Source of the DNA: Verrucomicrobiaceae bacterium UBA7681
Lineage (GTDB): Bacteria > Verrucomicrobiota > Verrucomicrobiia > Verrucomicrobiales > Verrucomicrobiaceae
Length of the DNA stretch: 64,000 bases
Reading direction: 5' to 3'
Assembly: GCA_002482965.1 (NCBI GenBank)
Contig: DLGZ01000054.1
Coordinates: 228,122 to 292,121, forward strand
Positions within the stretch are counted from its first letter, which is position 1. Every line of letters starts with the position of its first letter. Both the position numbers and the translations under genes were made by a program. The notes under the pieces were generated by a model. The model made no database searches. It was not told where the DNA came from and saw nothing but the letters and a program-made list of their open reading frames with translations. Of the stretch, positions 8,509 through 16,860 are shown piece after piece.

Positions 8509-9870
8509 TTAAGCAAACTGCGTCACGCCGGGAATTGGCATCGGAGTTGGCTCAAATTTGTCGCCATACTGCAGATTATCAGGAGCGAGGTCCTGCTTGG
8601 AAGACATGATCGCCAGCGCCACACGTGCGCCTTTTTTATCCTCCTTCGCTTCCGGTGCAGCGTCGTCCTTCCAGAGGATTTTCTGCCCCGTGTAAGCGGC
8701 TTCACGGCCCATGATTGCGATAAGCGTGCTGCTCATCATGCGGTCGCCGTCATTGATGACCTCGCCTTTGCGGATCGCGTTAAAGAGCGCCTGATGCTCC
8801 AGATCGTACATGTTTTTCTCCTCACCGCGCCAGCGCCAGCGTTTTGCACCCTCGATGAATGGTGCGGGGCCTTTGCCGATAACCAGACGCCCCTTGGTGC
8901 CCTGGATATTGTCGATGACTTCGTTATGGCAGCCGGTGATCTGACGGTTGGTGATGTGGCAAAGAATGCCGCCAGCCCATTCGAAAGCGCAGTGAAAGTG
9001 ATCGAAGATATTTCCGTCCTCCGCAGGCCGTTGGCGACCACCTGTCGCGATGACACTCACAGGCGGGGTGTCCTTCATGGCCCAGCAGATCTTGTCCAGG
9101 CTGTGCACCGCCTGCTCGACGAGGCTGTCGCCACTGAGCCAGGAGAAGTTGTACCAGTTGCGCACCTGCCACTCAACATCCCCCATCCCTGCGGGACGAC
9201 CTGCCGCAGGCGGCATGACTTTCACCGGCCCTGCGTAATAGGTCGCGAGAATGCCGGTGATGTCGCCGATCTCGCCATCATGGAGCCGCTTGTAGCACTC
9301 GATGCGGCTGGTGGAATAGCGCCAGCAGAAACCGGCCACAAGATTGAGCTTCTTCTGCTTGGCCTTTTCGACCGCCGCCTGCGCGACGAGATAACCGGCG
9401 GCATCCACCGCCATCGGCTTTTCGCAAAAGATGTGCTTTCCGGCTTCGACCGCTGCGGTGAGGTGCAGAGGGCGGAACCCTGGCGGGGTCGCAAGCAGAA
9501 CGACGTCCACGCCGCAGTCGATGAGCTTTTGATAAGCATCCAGACCCGTGAACCTTTTATCCGGCTGCACATCGACCCGATCCGGAAACTGGGTGGAGAG
9601 ATTCTTGATGCTGCTCTCGATCTGCGAGTCGAACGCATCAGCCATCGCCACGATTTTCGAATTGTAATCCGCGCCAAGAGCCTGCGCCGCCGCGCCGGTG
9701 CCACGACCGCCACAGCCGATGAGGCCGATCTTCAAAGTCTCGTTTGAGTCCGCCTTCTGCTGAGCCAGCAGGCTGCCTGCGGAAGTGAAAATGGCCGGAG
9801 CCAGCAAGGCACCACCACTGGCATTGAGAAAACGGCGGCGAGAAAAGGCGGAGGCGGCTGGGTCAGACAT
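8509..9870 (-). CDS. Tat-exported Gfo/Idh/MocA family oxidoreductase
   Basis: 453 residues from the ATG at 9870. The start is set by a twin-arginine signal (SRRRFLNASGG, about residues 9-19, followed by a hydrophobic core ending SLLAQQ). A Rossmann fold opens with LKIGLIGCGGRGTGAAAQAL. The family motif EKPMAVDAAGYL carries the usual Lys of the EKP motif. The C-terminal domain includes WYNFSWLSGDSLVEQAVHSLDK and DHFHCAFEWAGG. The family performs NAD(P)-dependent oxidation or reduction of sugars and related compounds. Tat-exported members with a tightly bound cofactor are abundant in Verrucomicrobiota and Planctomycetota. The substrate is unknown. It converges on cbpM with a 5-base gap. Confidence 0.88.
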   Translation of the reverse strand: MSDPAASAFSRRRFLNASGGALLAPAIFTSAGSLLAQQKADSNETLKIGLIGCGGRGTGAAAQALGADYNSKIVAMADAFDSQIESSIKNLSTQFPDRVDVQPDKRFTGLDAYQKLIDCGVDVVLLATPPGFRPLHLTAAVEAGKHIFCEKPMAVDAAGYLVAQAAVEKAKQKKLNLVAGFCWRYSTSRIECYKRLHDGEIGDITGILATYYAGPVKVMPPAAGRPAGMGDVEWQVRNWYNFSWLSGDSLVEQAVHSLDKICWAMKDTPPVSVIATGGRQRPAEDGNIFDHFHCAFEWAGGILCHITNRQITGCHNEVIDNIQGTKGRLVIGKGPAPFIEGAKRWRWRGEEKNMYDLEHQALFNAIRKGEVINDGDRMMSSTLIAIMGREAAYTGQKILWKDDAAPEAKEDKKGARVALAIMSSKQDLAPDNLQYGDKFEPTPMPIPGVTQFA

Positions 9871-9879
9871 GGGAATTGA

Positions 9880-9888
9880 GGGGGGGGG
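9880..9888 (-). repeat. Homopolymeric C9 tract (G9 on the plus strand) in the 5' leader of the oxidoreductase gene
   Basis: Nine consecutive G on the plus strand read as C9 on the coding strand, 9 bases upstream of the ATG at 9870. It occupies the place where a ribosome binding site would lie. Long mononucleotide runs are prone to slippage, so the leader length could vary between cells. No other function is visible. Confidence 0.6.
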
Positions 9889-10011
9889 TTGCAAACAGGC
9901 TATGAAATTCGGCACGGCAACGTCAAACCTTTCAGCGAAAGGTGCAGATAGCATCACGCTGCGAGCCAGCCATTAGGAAGCCCCTAATGCGCCGATGTCC
10001 GCCCGTTTTCT

Positions 10012-10494
10012 TCAACTATGGCGCGGGATGATCTTCGTCGGCCCCGAAGACTGTGGCGGACGCCCGTCATTATCCAGATCGCTCAGCGGCTGTGTTTCCC
10101 CACGGCTGATTTCGTCGTCAGGCGAAGGCTGGAGCAACGCGTCCACGAGGAGCTGTGTATCTTCCAGAAAGGTCAGTCCGGCGCGGCGCAAAAAATCCAC
10201 CTCCGAGGCATGCGTGTGCAAGGTGATGAGCAGGCATTCCCCTTGGAACAAGGCCAGCACAAACACGCCCTCATAACCGAACCAGAACGTTTTCACGTCA
10301 CGGTCACCTCCGCTGCCAAAATGGGCGCGCGCATCATGCAGGGATTGCAGGAGACGCTCGGCACGAAACTCCTCAAAGGGGAGCAGATTGATCAAAATTT
10401 GCCGCCGCCAGCACAGCAGCAGACCATTGACCGAACCGGCGTGTTTCAGACGTTCGAGCGCAGACCGAAGAGAAGGAGTGATGGATGCAGCCAT
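10012..10494 (-). CDS. Roadblock/LC7-like small protein
   Basis: 160 residues from the ATG at 10494 (MAASITPSLRSALERLKHAGSVNGLLLCWRR). Longer in-frame starts would overlap the upstream gene. The pattern of an N-terminal helix, GSVNGLLLCWRRQILINLLPF, a helix containing FRAERLLQSLHDARAHF, then VKTFWFGYEGVFVLALFQGECLLITLHTHASEVDFLRRAGLTF, fits the Roadblock/LC7 fold of MglB-type GTPase regulators. The C-terminal 35 residues are polar and Pro-rich. It lies 4 bases downstream of 10499-10819, so they form a two-gene operon. No Ras-like GTPase (MglA) is in view. The fold call is from pattern only. Confidence 0.6.
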   Translation of the reverse strand: MAASITPSLRSALERLKHAGSVNGLLLCWRRQILINLLPFEEFRAERLLQSLHDARAHFGSGGDRDVKTFWFGYEGVFVLALFQGECLLITLHTHASEVDFLRRAGLTFLEDTQLLVDALLQPSPDDEISRGETQPLSDLDNDGRPPQSSGPTKIIPRHS

Positions 10495-10498
10495 GGTT

Positions 10499-10819
10499 TT
10501 ATGCCTCCAGGGAGTTTGCGCGAGTGAGGAGTTCAAACATCGGCACGCGTTCGCCAATGTGTGCACCTGCACCGGGGTCTTTAGCATCGGTGCCGGCGTC
10601 GAAATAGGCAAAGTTCAGGGTGAAATCCTCCTCCTGCAGCGTCCCCATCCAAGGGGCACCCAGTTCGAGGCATTCGCCCACCTTCAATCCGAAGTGCCGC
10701 AGCCCTTGAAAATCGGCGGCGTAGTTGTTCACGGCTTCCTGACCGCTGTCACTGGCGACGACGCCATCTTTCAGGGTGAAGAGTTGCAGGGGGAGAGGTA
10801 TTACCTCGAGTTCGCTCAT
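10499..10819 (-). CDS. Hypothetical protein upstream of the Roadblock-like gene
   Basis: 106 residues from the ATG at 10819 (MSELEVIPLPLQLFTLKDGVVASDSGQEAVNN). I do not recognise the family. It is acidic, soluble, has no signal or membrane segment, and includes FGLKVGECLELGAPWMG and FNLAYFD-like hydrophobic strands (LNFAYFDAGTDAKD). The 4-base gap to the Roadblock-like gene suggests the two proteins work together, perhaps as a sensor-regulator pair. That is inference only. Confidence 0.62.
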   Translation of the reverse strand: MSELEVIPLPLQLFTLKDGVVASDSGQEAVNNYAADFQGLRHFGLKVGECLELGAPWMGTLQEEDFTLNFAYFDAGTDAKDPGAGAHIGERVPMFELLTRANSLEA

Positions 10820-10971
10820 GGAGATATTGAAGTTGTCCCTCTTAGGTCTCAAAAATACGCTGATGAGGCAAGCATAATCCACAGATGCGGAAAAATAGAA
10901 GCCCCTTCCCCGCCTGACTCTGCGACCCTTTGCTTTCTTTCGTCGTATCCCTGCGCTATCTGTCCCTCCCC

Positions 10972-11340
10972 ATGACCGCCGTCGCCCCCAGTTTCAAAAT
11001 CGGCAATGAAAAGCTCATCAAGGTGCTGCCGAACGCCGCCAACCGCCTGCTAGGCCTGCTCAAAAAGCAGGGTCGCGCTGAAAACGGCGCCCTGCGAGTG
11101 GCCGTCGTCGGCGGCGGCTGCTCCGGCCTGCAGTACAAAATGGATCTTGTCGATGGCCCCGCCAATCGTGACATCATGGTCACCTCCAGCGAGGTGCGCG
11201 TCGTCATCGACCCCAAGAGCGCCCTCTTTGTCTCCGGTTCCGAGCTGGATTACAGCGACGACATCCAGAGCGGCGGCTTCAAGGTGAAGAACCCGAATGC
11301 TGTCGTCACCTGCTCCTGTGGTGAAAGCTTTGCCGCCTGA
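10972..11340 (+). CDS. A-type iron-sulfur cluster carrier (IscA/ErpA family)
   Basis: 122 residues from the ATG at 10972 (MTAVAPSFKIGNEKLIKVLPNAANRL). A Met 14 codons upstream is also in frame but adds a non-conserved hydrophobic extension. The three conserved cysteines are present: GGGCSGLQYKMDLVD (Cys about 46) and the C-terminal CSCGESF (CxC about 115-117). These proteins carry [2Fe-2S]/[4Fe-4S] clusters from the scaffold to apo-enzymes. The stop is 5 bases before hscB, which supports a role in Fe-S assembly. iscU, iscS and hscA are not next to it. Confidence 0.9.
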   Translation: MTAVAPSFKIGNEKLIKVLPNAANRLLGLLKKQGRAENGALRVAVVGGGCSGLQYKMDLVDGPANRDIMVTSSEVRVVIDPKSALFVSGSELDYSDDIQSGGFKVKNPNAVVTCSCGESFAA

Positions 11341-11345
11341 GCCCG

Positions 11346-11906
11346 ATGTCAAACGCCTTTGCCCTCCTCGGCCTGCCGCGCATAGCCGCACTCGATGACG
11401 AGGCGCTGCAGCAGGCATGGCTGGCCGCCAGCCGCAGCGCGCATCCCGACCAGCCCGGTGGCGATGCCGCCCACGCCGCTGAGATCAACTCTGCCTACGA
11501 AACGCTGCAAGCCCCCGAGAAACGCCTCAAACATCTGCTCGATTTACATGCGGTGCCCTGGCGCACCGTTCCCATCGACGAGGCGATGATGTCCCTCTTC
11601 GGCAAGATGGGCCCCGCGCTGCAGAGCGTCGCGGCTTTCCTCAAGCGCAAACAGACCGCCACCTCCGCACTCGCCAAGGCCCTGCTGGCCCCAGATGAAA
11701 TGCGGCTGCGTGAGCAGCTTGAGGAACTCGGCACCACGCTTGATGCCGAGCGCACCGCCCTGCTGGCGGACCTTCCCGCCTTCGACACCCGCCTCAGCAC
11801 AGGCGACACCACCGCCCTCACCGACCTGCAAATCCTACAGGCGCGTCTGGCCTATTTTGGCAAATGGCAGGCTCAGGTACGCGAAGCTTTGCTGAGTTTG
11901 ATGTGA
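11346..11906 (+). CDS. hscB: Fe-S assembly J-domain co-chaperone HscB
   Basis: 186 residues, the usual HscB length. The N-terminal J domain includes the HPD motif in SRSAHPDQPGG and AEINSAYETLQAPEKRLKHLL. The C-terminal three-helix region (about 85-186) is the IscU-binding part of the family. HscB brings the IscU-bound cluster to the HscA chaperone. It lies 5 bases after the A-type carrier gene, probably in one transcript. The two are split from the rest of an isc operon. Confidence 0.88.
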   Translation: MSNAFALLGLPRIAALDDEALQQAWLAASRSAHPDQPGGDAAHAAEINSAYETLQAPEKRLKHLLDLHAVPWRTVPIDEAMMSLFGKMGPALQSVAAFLKRKQTATSALAKALLAPDEMRLREQLEELGTTLDAERTALLADLPAFDTRLSTGDTTALTDLQILQARLAYFGKWQAQVREALLSLM

Positions 11907-11918
11907 GCTAAGGGCTGC

Positions 11919-12137
11919 CTATTTGGCAGGGGCCACTTCGTCTGACGACTCTGCCGCAGCCACGCCCTCGCGCACGCGGCGCAGGCATTCTTCCGGGCTG
12001 GCATCCATGGGCAGCGTGAGCGGCAGGGATCGAACACACAAATGGCGCACGGCACCTGCGCGGCGCACGTGCGTCACTTCAATGTCGTTGGCGGCAAAGA
12101 AGCGCACAACGTCCTGATTGCTGGCGTAACGGCTCAT
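11919..12137 (-). CDS. Small hypothetical protein downstream of the TPM gene
   Basis: 72 residues, MSRYASNQDVVRFFAANDI onwards, no signal peptide and no membrane segment. It has alternating basic (HVRRAGAVRHLCVRSL) and acidic (SPEECLRRVREGVAAAESSDE) parts. No family recognised. It starts 18 bases after the stop of the TPM-domain gene on the same strand, so it is probably the second gene of that operon, and it converges on hscB with a 12-base gap. Confidence 0.6.
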   Translation of the reverse strand: MSRYASNQDVVRFFAANDIEVTHVRRAGAVRHLCVRSLPLTLPMDASPEECLRRVREGVAAAESSDEVAPAK

Positions 12138-12154
12138 ATCGGAGGGCTGGCAGA

Positions 12155-13096
12155 TTAAAAGTCACCGCCACCGCCGAAATCGCCGCCACCCGAGTCTCCG
12201 CCGCCGGAGTCATCGCCAAAACTACCACCAGAACTGGTGTAGTCCGTGTCGGTGCCAGTGTAGCCGCCGTCACTGTGGGACGTGTCCGTGGAATCTGCGC
12301 CAAGGGAGGAGGCGGAGCTGTGGGAACTGAAGAACTGATCATACATCCACATGCCGGCCGCAGCGCCGAACATGCTGCCCATCATGTTTTGCATGAAGCC
12401 GCCACCACCAATGGAAGGCTGGCCCATGCCGCCAGCGCTGGCACCACCACCGCCCGACATGGAACGAAACAAACCGCGAATGAGGCTGAAGCCCACCCAG
12501 ATCAGCAGCACGATGCCGATGGTGGGCAGCCAGGAAGAACCACTCTTATTCGTAGCGTGCGCCTTGGAGCCAAAGGAGGTCGCCCCGCTGTTGTGGTGCG
12601 ACTTCATGGTGGTGGAAATGAAATTCACGGCATCGATCAGCGCATCATCGTTCTTCTTCTGCCGCAGATTGGCGAGCATACGCTGCACCAGTGTCTCACG
12701 ATCCAGCAAGGTGAAGGCCTGCCGTTGTGTGTCTGTGCCGATGACCACCTGCAGATGCGCAGGCTGCTTCACGAGCAGGATGAGGACACCGTTTACTCCC
12801 TTCGCGTGAGCGAGCTTCTCCGCCCACTGGGAAAAACCCCGGTTGGTGGCTGCCTTGTCAGAGTGGAGCACCGTGGACTTCATGTCTTCAGGGACTGCCG
12901 CGAAGGTTTGTACCGCGATGTCCTTGTGCAGCCGCGTGGCGACATCGTTGATCGTGCCCTTGGCGTTCACCTTGGCAAACTCGGAAAAAAAGGCGCCGTC
13001 ATCTTGGATGCCACCCGCAGCGCGTGCACCAGCGGTGCCGAGCAACAGCGTGGCAGCGAGCGCGGGAAGGAATAAACGGCGAGTGAGAATGTTCAT
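12155..13096 (-). CDS. TPM-domain protein (YgcG-like), secreted and membrane-anchored
   Basis: 313 residues from the ATG at 13096, chosen because a signal peptide starts there (MNILTRRLFLPALAATLLL, ending ARA at about 26). A TPM domain follows (about 30-150; FAKVNAKGTINDVATRLHKDI, KGVNGVLILLVKQPAHLQVVIGTD). Then come a linker, a transmembrane segment (WLPTIGIVLLIWVGFSLI) and a low-complexity C-terminus rich in Gly, Ser and Asp. This is the architecture of YgcG-type proteins. TPM domains bind Ca2+ in thylakoid TLP18.3, and some have phosphatase activity. The bacterial role is poorly known and probably at the membrane. Confidence 0.85.
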   Translation of the reverse strand: MNILTRRLFLPALAATLLLGTAGARAAGGIQDDGAFFSEFAKVNAKGTINDVATRLHKDIAVQTFAAVPEDMKSTVLHSDKAATNRGFSQWAEKLAHAKGVNGVLILLVKQPAHLQVVIGTDTQRQAFTLLDRETLVQRMLANLRQKKNDDALIDAVNFISTTMKSHHNSGATSFGSKAHATNKSGSSWLPTIGIVLLIWVGFSLIRGLFRSMSGGGGASAGGMGQPSIGGGGFMQNMMGSMFGAAAGMWMYDQFFSSHSSASSLGADSTDTSHSDGGYTGTDTDYTSSGGSFGDDSGGGDSGGGDFGGGGDF

Positions 13097-13273
13097 AGTG
13101 GGTGAGGAATGCGGGGCTAGCATGCTTCATAGATACGTGCGGCGCACCTGCGAAACACGCTCGTTTTTGTAGTCACTGCCGTGGCAGCTCAAATGTGAAG
13201 TCTGCGTAAACTGCGCACAAACTCATTACACACCACGACTTTACCGGCTTCTGCACTGTGTGAAAATAAGTTT

Positions 13274-13795
13274 ATGGAAAAGACAACATGTCTGGAAGTT
13301 TTGAAACAAGGGTCCTATGCTTGGAACACCTTCCTCCTCGATGAAGGTCTCCAATCAGCCTGCTTGAGCGAAGCGAACCTCCACGGCGCGGATCTGCGCC
13401 GCGTGAATCTGGCCCAGGCAGATCTGCATCTCGCGAATCTCAATGGGGCGGATCTCAGTCTGGCAAATCTGCGAGGAGCAGATCTCAGCCTGGCCGATCT
13501 CCGGGGTGCGAATCTCAATGGCGCAGACCTCAGCCTCGCGAACCTCGAAGGTGCGGACCTGCGCGGAGCCAAATGCACCGGCGTGCAGCTACTTGGCGCG
13601 GACCTGCGCCGCGTGAACTTCCATGATACGGACCTGCGGAGGGCGAATTTCGCCAACTCGAATCTTTGCGGCGCAGACCTCAGCGGCACACGCCTGATCC
13701 GGGCGAACCTTTTGGGCGCAGACCTGTGCGGCGCGGACCTCACCGGCGTGGAGATGATTGAGGGAAGGCCCGCAACACTGCGCACGGCCGCCTAG
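13274..13795 (+). CDS. Pentapeptide-repeat protein
   Basis: 173 residues. From about residue 30 almost to the end the sequence is a run of more than 20 A(D/N)LXX units (GADLSLANLRGADLSLADL and similar), which fold into a right-handed quadrilateral beta helix. There is no signal peptide. The first 29 residues and the last 12 are not repeats. The DNA shows matching imperfect 15- and 30-base repeats (around 13440-13560), so unit number may change by recombination. Some relatives mimic DNA and shield gyrase (Qnr, MfpA), but the repeat alone does not show that here. Confidence 0.88.
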   Translation: MEKTTCLEVLKQGSYAWNTFLLDEGLQSACLSEANLHGADLRRVNLAQADLHLANLNGADLSLANLRGADLSLADLRGANLNGADLSLANLEGADLRGAKCTGVQLLGADLRRVNFHDTDLRRANFANSNLCGADLSGTRLIRANLLGADLCGADLTGVEMIEGRPATLRTAA

Positions 13796-13912
13796 CCAGA
13801 ATGCACAAAATGCGTCTTCTTTGCGCGATTTGGAGACTGCGAAGGCGGGTGTGATGGGCTCGGATTTGCTAAGTGGAAGGGCGCTCAGCTTTCCATTCAT
13901 CACTCCAAAACT

Positions 13913-14122
13913 ATGCCACGCCCCTCACGTTACTCACCTGCTGAAAAGGCCGCCATCGTCGCCGCCGCACGTTCCCGGATTCGCCTGGGAGAAAGCTGCA
14001 AAGATATAGCCAAGCGACTGGGGGTGAATCAGCCCTCCCTGAGCGGCTGGCTGCGGGAATCAACACTCGACATGCTGTACCCGCCGCTGCCGCCCTGCAT
14101 GCCGCGCAATCGCTCGGCATGA
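13913..14122 (+). CDS. Small helix-turn-helix protein, transposase-like
   Basis: 69 residues. The pattern YSPAEKAAIVAAARSRIRLGES followed by CKDIAKRLGVNQPSLSGWLRE matches the N-terminal HTH of IS3/IS630-type transposase orfA proteins. There is no catalytic partner orf nearby and I see no terminal inverted repeats. It could be a stand-alone regulator or a remnant of a mobile element. The last 20 residues (Pro-rich) show no pattern. It ends 12 bases before the convergent esterase gene. Confidence 0.6.
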   Translation: MPRPSRYSPAEKAAIVAAARSRIRLGESCKDIAKRLGVNQPSLSGWLRESTLDMLYPPLPPCMPRNRSA

Positions 14123-14134
14123 TGTGCGCCGGTC

Positions 14135-16192
14135 TTATTTCTTCTTCACCTGCCAGTGGTCATCAAAGAAGTCCGCTGCCACCACCTTGCCGGCAGATTC
14201 TGCGCTCGGTGGCTGGGTGATGTCGAGGATCGCCCAATCAGGGAGCTTGGGGTTTTGCAGTGAGTTGGTCTTGTCATGCGCCTCACGGAAAGTGAGGCCG
14301 GAATTGACCACCACTTCAAAGCCCGGCGACTTCAGGCAGGGATATGTCAGCAGCGGGACATGCGTCTTCGCATCGAATGACTGGTCCCCCATGCCCAGCT
14401 TCTCCGCGTCCCATTGCACCGGCAGTGATTTAGCCAGCTGCTTGAGGCAGGAGTTGGATTCCGGCGTCCCCCAGAGGATGAGGCTCTGCGTTTTTCCGGC
14501 TTCGTAAATGTCTCCCACATCCGATGCCTTCACCACTCGGACATCGCCACGCATGAGGCCCTTCCAGCGCTGGAGGAAATGCGTCGACTCTGACTTCACC
14601 CATGCATCGACCGCAGGCGAAGACGACTTGCCGTCTGGCAGCACCACCAGAAATCGCTTCATGAAACTCGCATCCATCGGGCCCGGATGCGCACCCGGCT
14701 TGCCCCCGGCTGGAGAGTCGTGCTGAAACGGCTCTGCATTGCCAAAATCCCGCCATTTGCCGTTCTCTTTGATCAGGCGGCACATCGCACCCGCCACCTT
14801 AGGGCCGGGGCTCATGAAGGTCTCAAACTGCGGCGACAACGGACCGACGTTGAGTTTCAGCGTGGCACCATCAATGATCACGCTGAGAGATCCCCCGCCC
14901 TTGCGCGCCTGCGGCGGCGGATAGAACACGACGCGCGTGACATTCTGCGACTTCATCTCGATCGTCTGCCCGTCAATGACCTTCGCGTCTAGCCGCGCCT
15001 CCTTCCAGCTCTCCTCCATGCCATGCAGATTCAGCCACTTCATGCGGCCATAGAAGGGCGTCTTGGTCTGAATGTGAACTTCATCGGGAAACAGGTCTCG
15101 TCCTTTGGCCACAGCTTTTTCAATCCATGCCTGCACCTCTTTGATCGTTTCGGGGTGGTATTTATGCGGCATGCCTGGGCCGATGAGATGCGGCGGATGC
15201 AGATCCTGCTTTGCCAGCACCTCCATCATGTACTCCGCTGAATCACGTTGGGCATCGATTTCACCGCTGTAGCTGATCAGCGGCACGTTGAAAAAATTCC
15301 GCACATAGTCCGGCACGTCGTACACGCCCCACAGCATCTGCTCATACCAGACTGGATACTTGTCCGGCGTGAGTTTTTGATAGCGCTTCACATCCGCAAA
15401 GCCCGCGCCGGTATGCACGCAGGCCCACTGGTCCGCGTAATGCGCCCCCAGATGCCAGGCACCCGCGCCGCCCATGCTGAAGCCAGCCAGCGCCACGCGG
15501 TTCGTGTCCACATTGAAACGCTTCATCGCATCATCGCGGCATTCAAACACATCCGTCTCACCCGCGCTCTTCCAGCCGTTGCAGTAACGCCCAAAAGGGT
15601 GAATCACGATGGTGCCCGCCGGCTGAAACTGCCCCGGTTTCTTCGCCATCAGCTTCGAATAAACGAAAGGCAGATCCGTGGCGGTGTCACCCCGGCCATG
15701 TAGCCATATCCACATCGGCACCGGCTTCTTGCCCGCGCCAAACTCCAAACCTTCCGGCACTTCCACGCCATAAGGCTGCGGTGAATCGTCGATCTTCGAA
15801 TAGAAGCCCAGCACCTTCGGCCCGCTGCCGTTCATCCATGGTGTTTCATTTTTCCCGAGTGCAACGATGCGCTTCTTTGCCTCATCGAGCAGCACCATCG
15901 CCTTCTTCACCCCGTCCTCCGGCTTCTTGTCATACCACTCGTCGAACTCCAGTGCGTAGCGCACGGCCTTGATGAAAATGTCCGCATCTGCTGCTCGCGG
16001 GTGCTTCTTCACGGCTTTGAAGGACTGCGTCACAGCCGTCAACTCTTTGGCAATGCCTTCCTCCTGCTCTGCCGAAAGTGCCGCCGTGGGTTTCGGTGGC
16101 AGGCTGCCTTTGAACGAAGCCGTGGCACCATTGGGACTGAGCTGCGCCTGCGCGGCCACTGCCAGCAGAGAGAGAAAAAGAAAACATTTCAT
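14135..16192 (-). CDS. Secreted alpha/beta-hydrolase (prolyl-oligopeptidase/esterase type) with long C-terminal extension
   Basis: 685 residues from the ATG at 16192, where a Sec signal begins (MKCFLFLSLLAVAAQAQ). A helical region (about 30-110) precedes an alpha/beta-hydrolase domain (about 115-400). The nucleophile elbow is GFSMGG, the likely acid is the Asp in SGEIDAQRD and the likely base the His in GMPHKYHPE. WIWLHGRGDTATDLPF is the oxyanion-hole strand. The last 280 residues form an uncharacterised beta-rich extension with LILWGTPESNSCLKQLAKSLP, which is seen in planctomycete and verrucomicrobial relatives. The substrate is unknown, possibly esterified polysaccharide. Expected site is the periplasm or outside the cell. 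Confidence 0.82.
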   Translation of the reverse strand: MKCFLFLSLLAVAAQAQLSPNGATASFKGSLPPKPTAALSAEQEEGIAKELTAVTQSFKAVKKHPRAADADIFIKAVRYALEFDEWYDKKPEDGVKKAMVLLDEAKKRIVALGKNETPWMNGSGPKVLGFYSKIDDSPQPYGVEVPEGLEFGAGKKPVPMWIWLHGRGDTATDLPFVYSKLMAKKPGQFQPAGTIVIHPFGRYCNGWKSAGETDVFECRDDAMKRFNVDTNRVALAGFSMGGAGAWHLGAHYADQWACVHTGAGFADVKRYQKLTPDKYPVWYEQMLWGVYDVPDYVRNFFNVPLISYSGEIDAQRDSAEYMMEVLAKQDLHPPHLIGPGMPHKYHPETIKEVQAWIEKAVAKGRDLFPDEVHIQTKTPFYGRMKWLNLHGMEESWKEARLDAKVIDGQTIEMKSQNVTRVVFYPPPQARKGGGSLSVIIDGATLKLNVGPLSPQFETFMSPGPKVAGAMCRLIKENGKWRDFGNAEPFQHDSPAGGKPGAHPGPMDASFMKRFLVVLPDGKSSSPAVDAWVKSESTHFLQRWKGLMRGDVRVVKASDVGDIYEAGKTQSLILWGTPESNSCLKQLAKSLPVQWDAEKLGMGDQSFDAKTHVPLLTYPCLKSPGFEVVVNSGLTFREAHDKTNSLQNPKLPDWAILDITQPPSAESAGKVVAADFFDDHWQVKKK

Positions 16193-16270
16193 GGAAAAGC
16201 TTAAACGCGGCCCTGCGCGACTTTTAACCAAGAGATGTCGTCAAATCGTGTCGCAGCCGCTTCCTGCAGA

Positions 16271-16675
16271 TCAATGACCTGTGGGGTCTTGACCGCCCGC
16301 AGAATCAAAGAACAGTTCACCGGAGCTTCGGACACCAATGTAAAGATAGGTGCCGGGGGCATTGTCAGCGGTGACTGCGGATTGAAACAACATGTTGGGC
16401 AGTGAACCACTGGTCGGTTTCCGGCCTTCGATGACAGCGGCCACTTGGGTTGCCACATCTCCCTCAGGCCATTCCACCCCCGCTGCCGATCCAGTCGTAT
16501 AGGCCAGAATAATGGTCTGGGCATTGCGCTTGTCTTTCACCTTGTCCGCCTGTCCAGAAATAAACCCCAGATTCGGCAGGGCGATCGATGCGATTAATCC
16601 GATGACAAGAATCACCACCATGAGTTCAATCAAGCTAAACCCTGAGCGGCGGCGGTCCGCATGTTTTGTTTTCAT
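16271..16675 (-). CDS. Type II pseudopilin-like protein (prepilin-type cleavage signal)
   Basis: 134 residues. The class III signal RRRSGFSLIELMVVILVIGL (Gly-1, Phe+1, Glu+5) followed by a hydrophobic helix is diagnostic of type IV pilin/GspG/GspH-type pseudopilins processed by PilD. The globular part is short and has no GspG calcium loop that I can be sure of. It stands alone, with no secretion genes nearby, as is common for orphan pseudopilins in Verrucomicrobiota. The 185 bases upstream hold no gene and probably carry its promoter. Confidence 0.85.
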   Translation of the reverse strand: MKTKHADRRRSGFSLIELMVVILVIGLIASIALPNLGFISGQADKVKDKRNAQTIILAYTTGSAAGVEWPEGDVATQVAAVIEGRKPTSGSLPNMLFQSAVTADNAPGTYLYIGVRSSGELFFDSAGGQDPTGH

Positions 16676-16860
16676 GATCGTAAGAAAAGAGACGGGTTGG
16701 AGGATCTTGTAACTCTATCATTTCCAACGCCTAAGCTCCCCTCATTCCCATGCCCCTCCACTGCGTATATATTCAAATGAGCTAAATCCACGCGACAGCC
16801 GTGCACGCATCAGTGTCAATCGGGCCCTGATGATCAGGACATGTTGAGCCCTGCCTATTC

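Noticed and set aside
13796..14134. Possible insertion-sequence remnant around the small HTH gene
   Set aside because: No terminal inverted repeats, target duplication or second transposase orf could be found.
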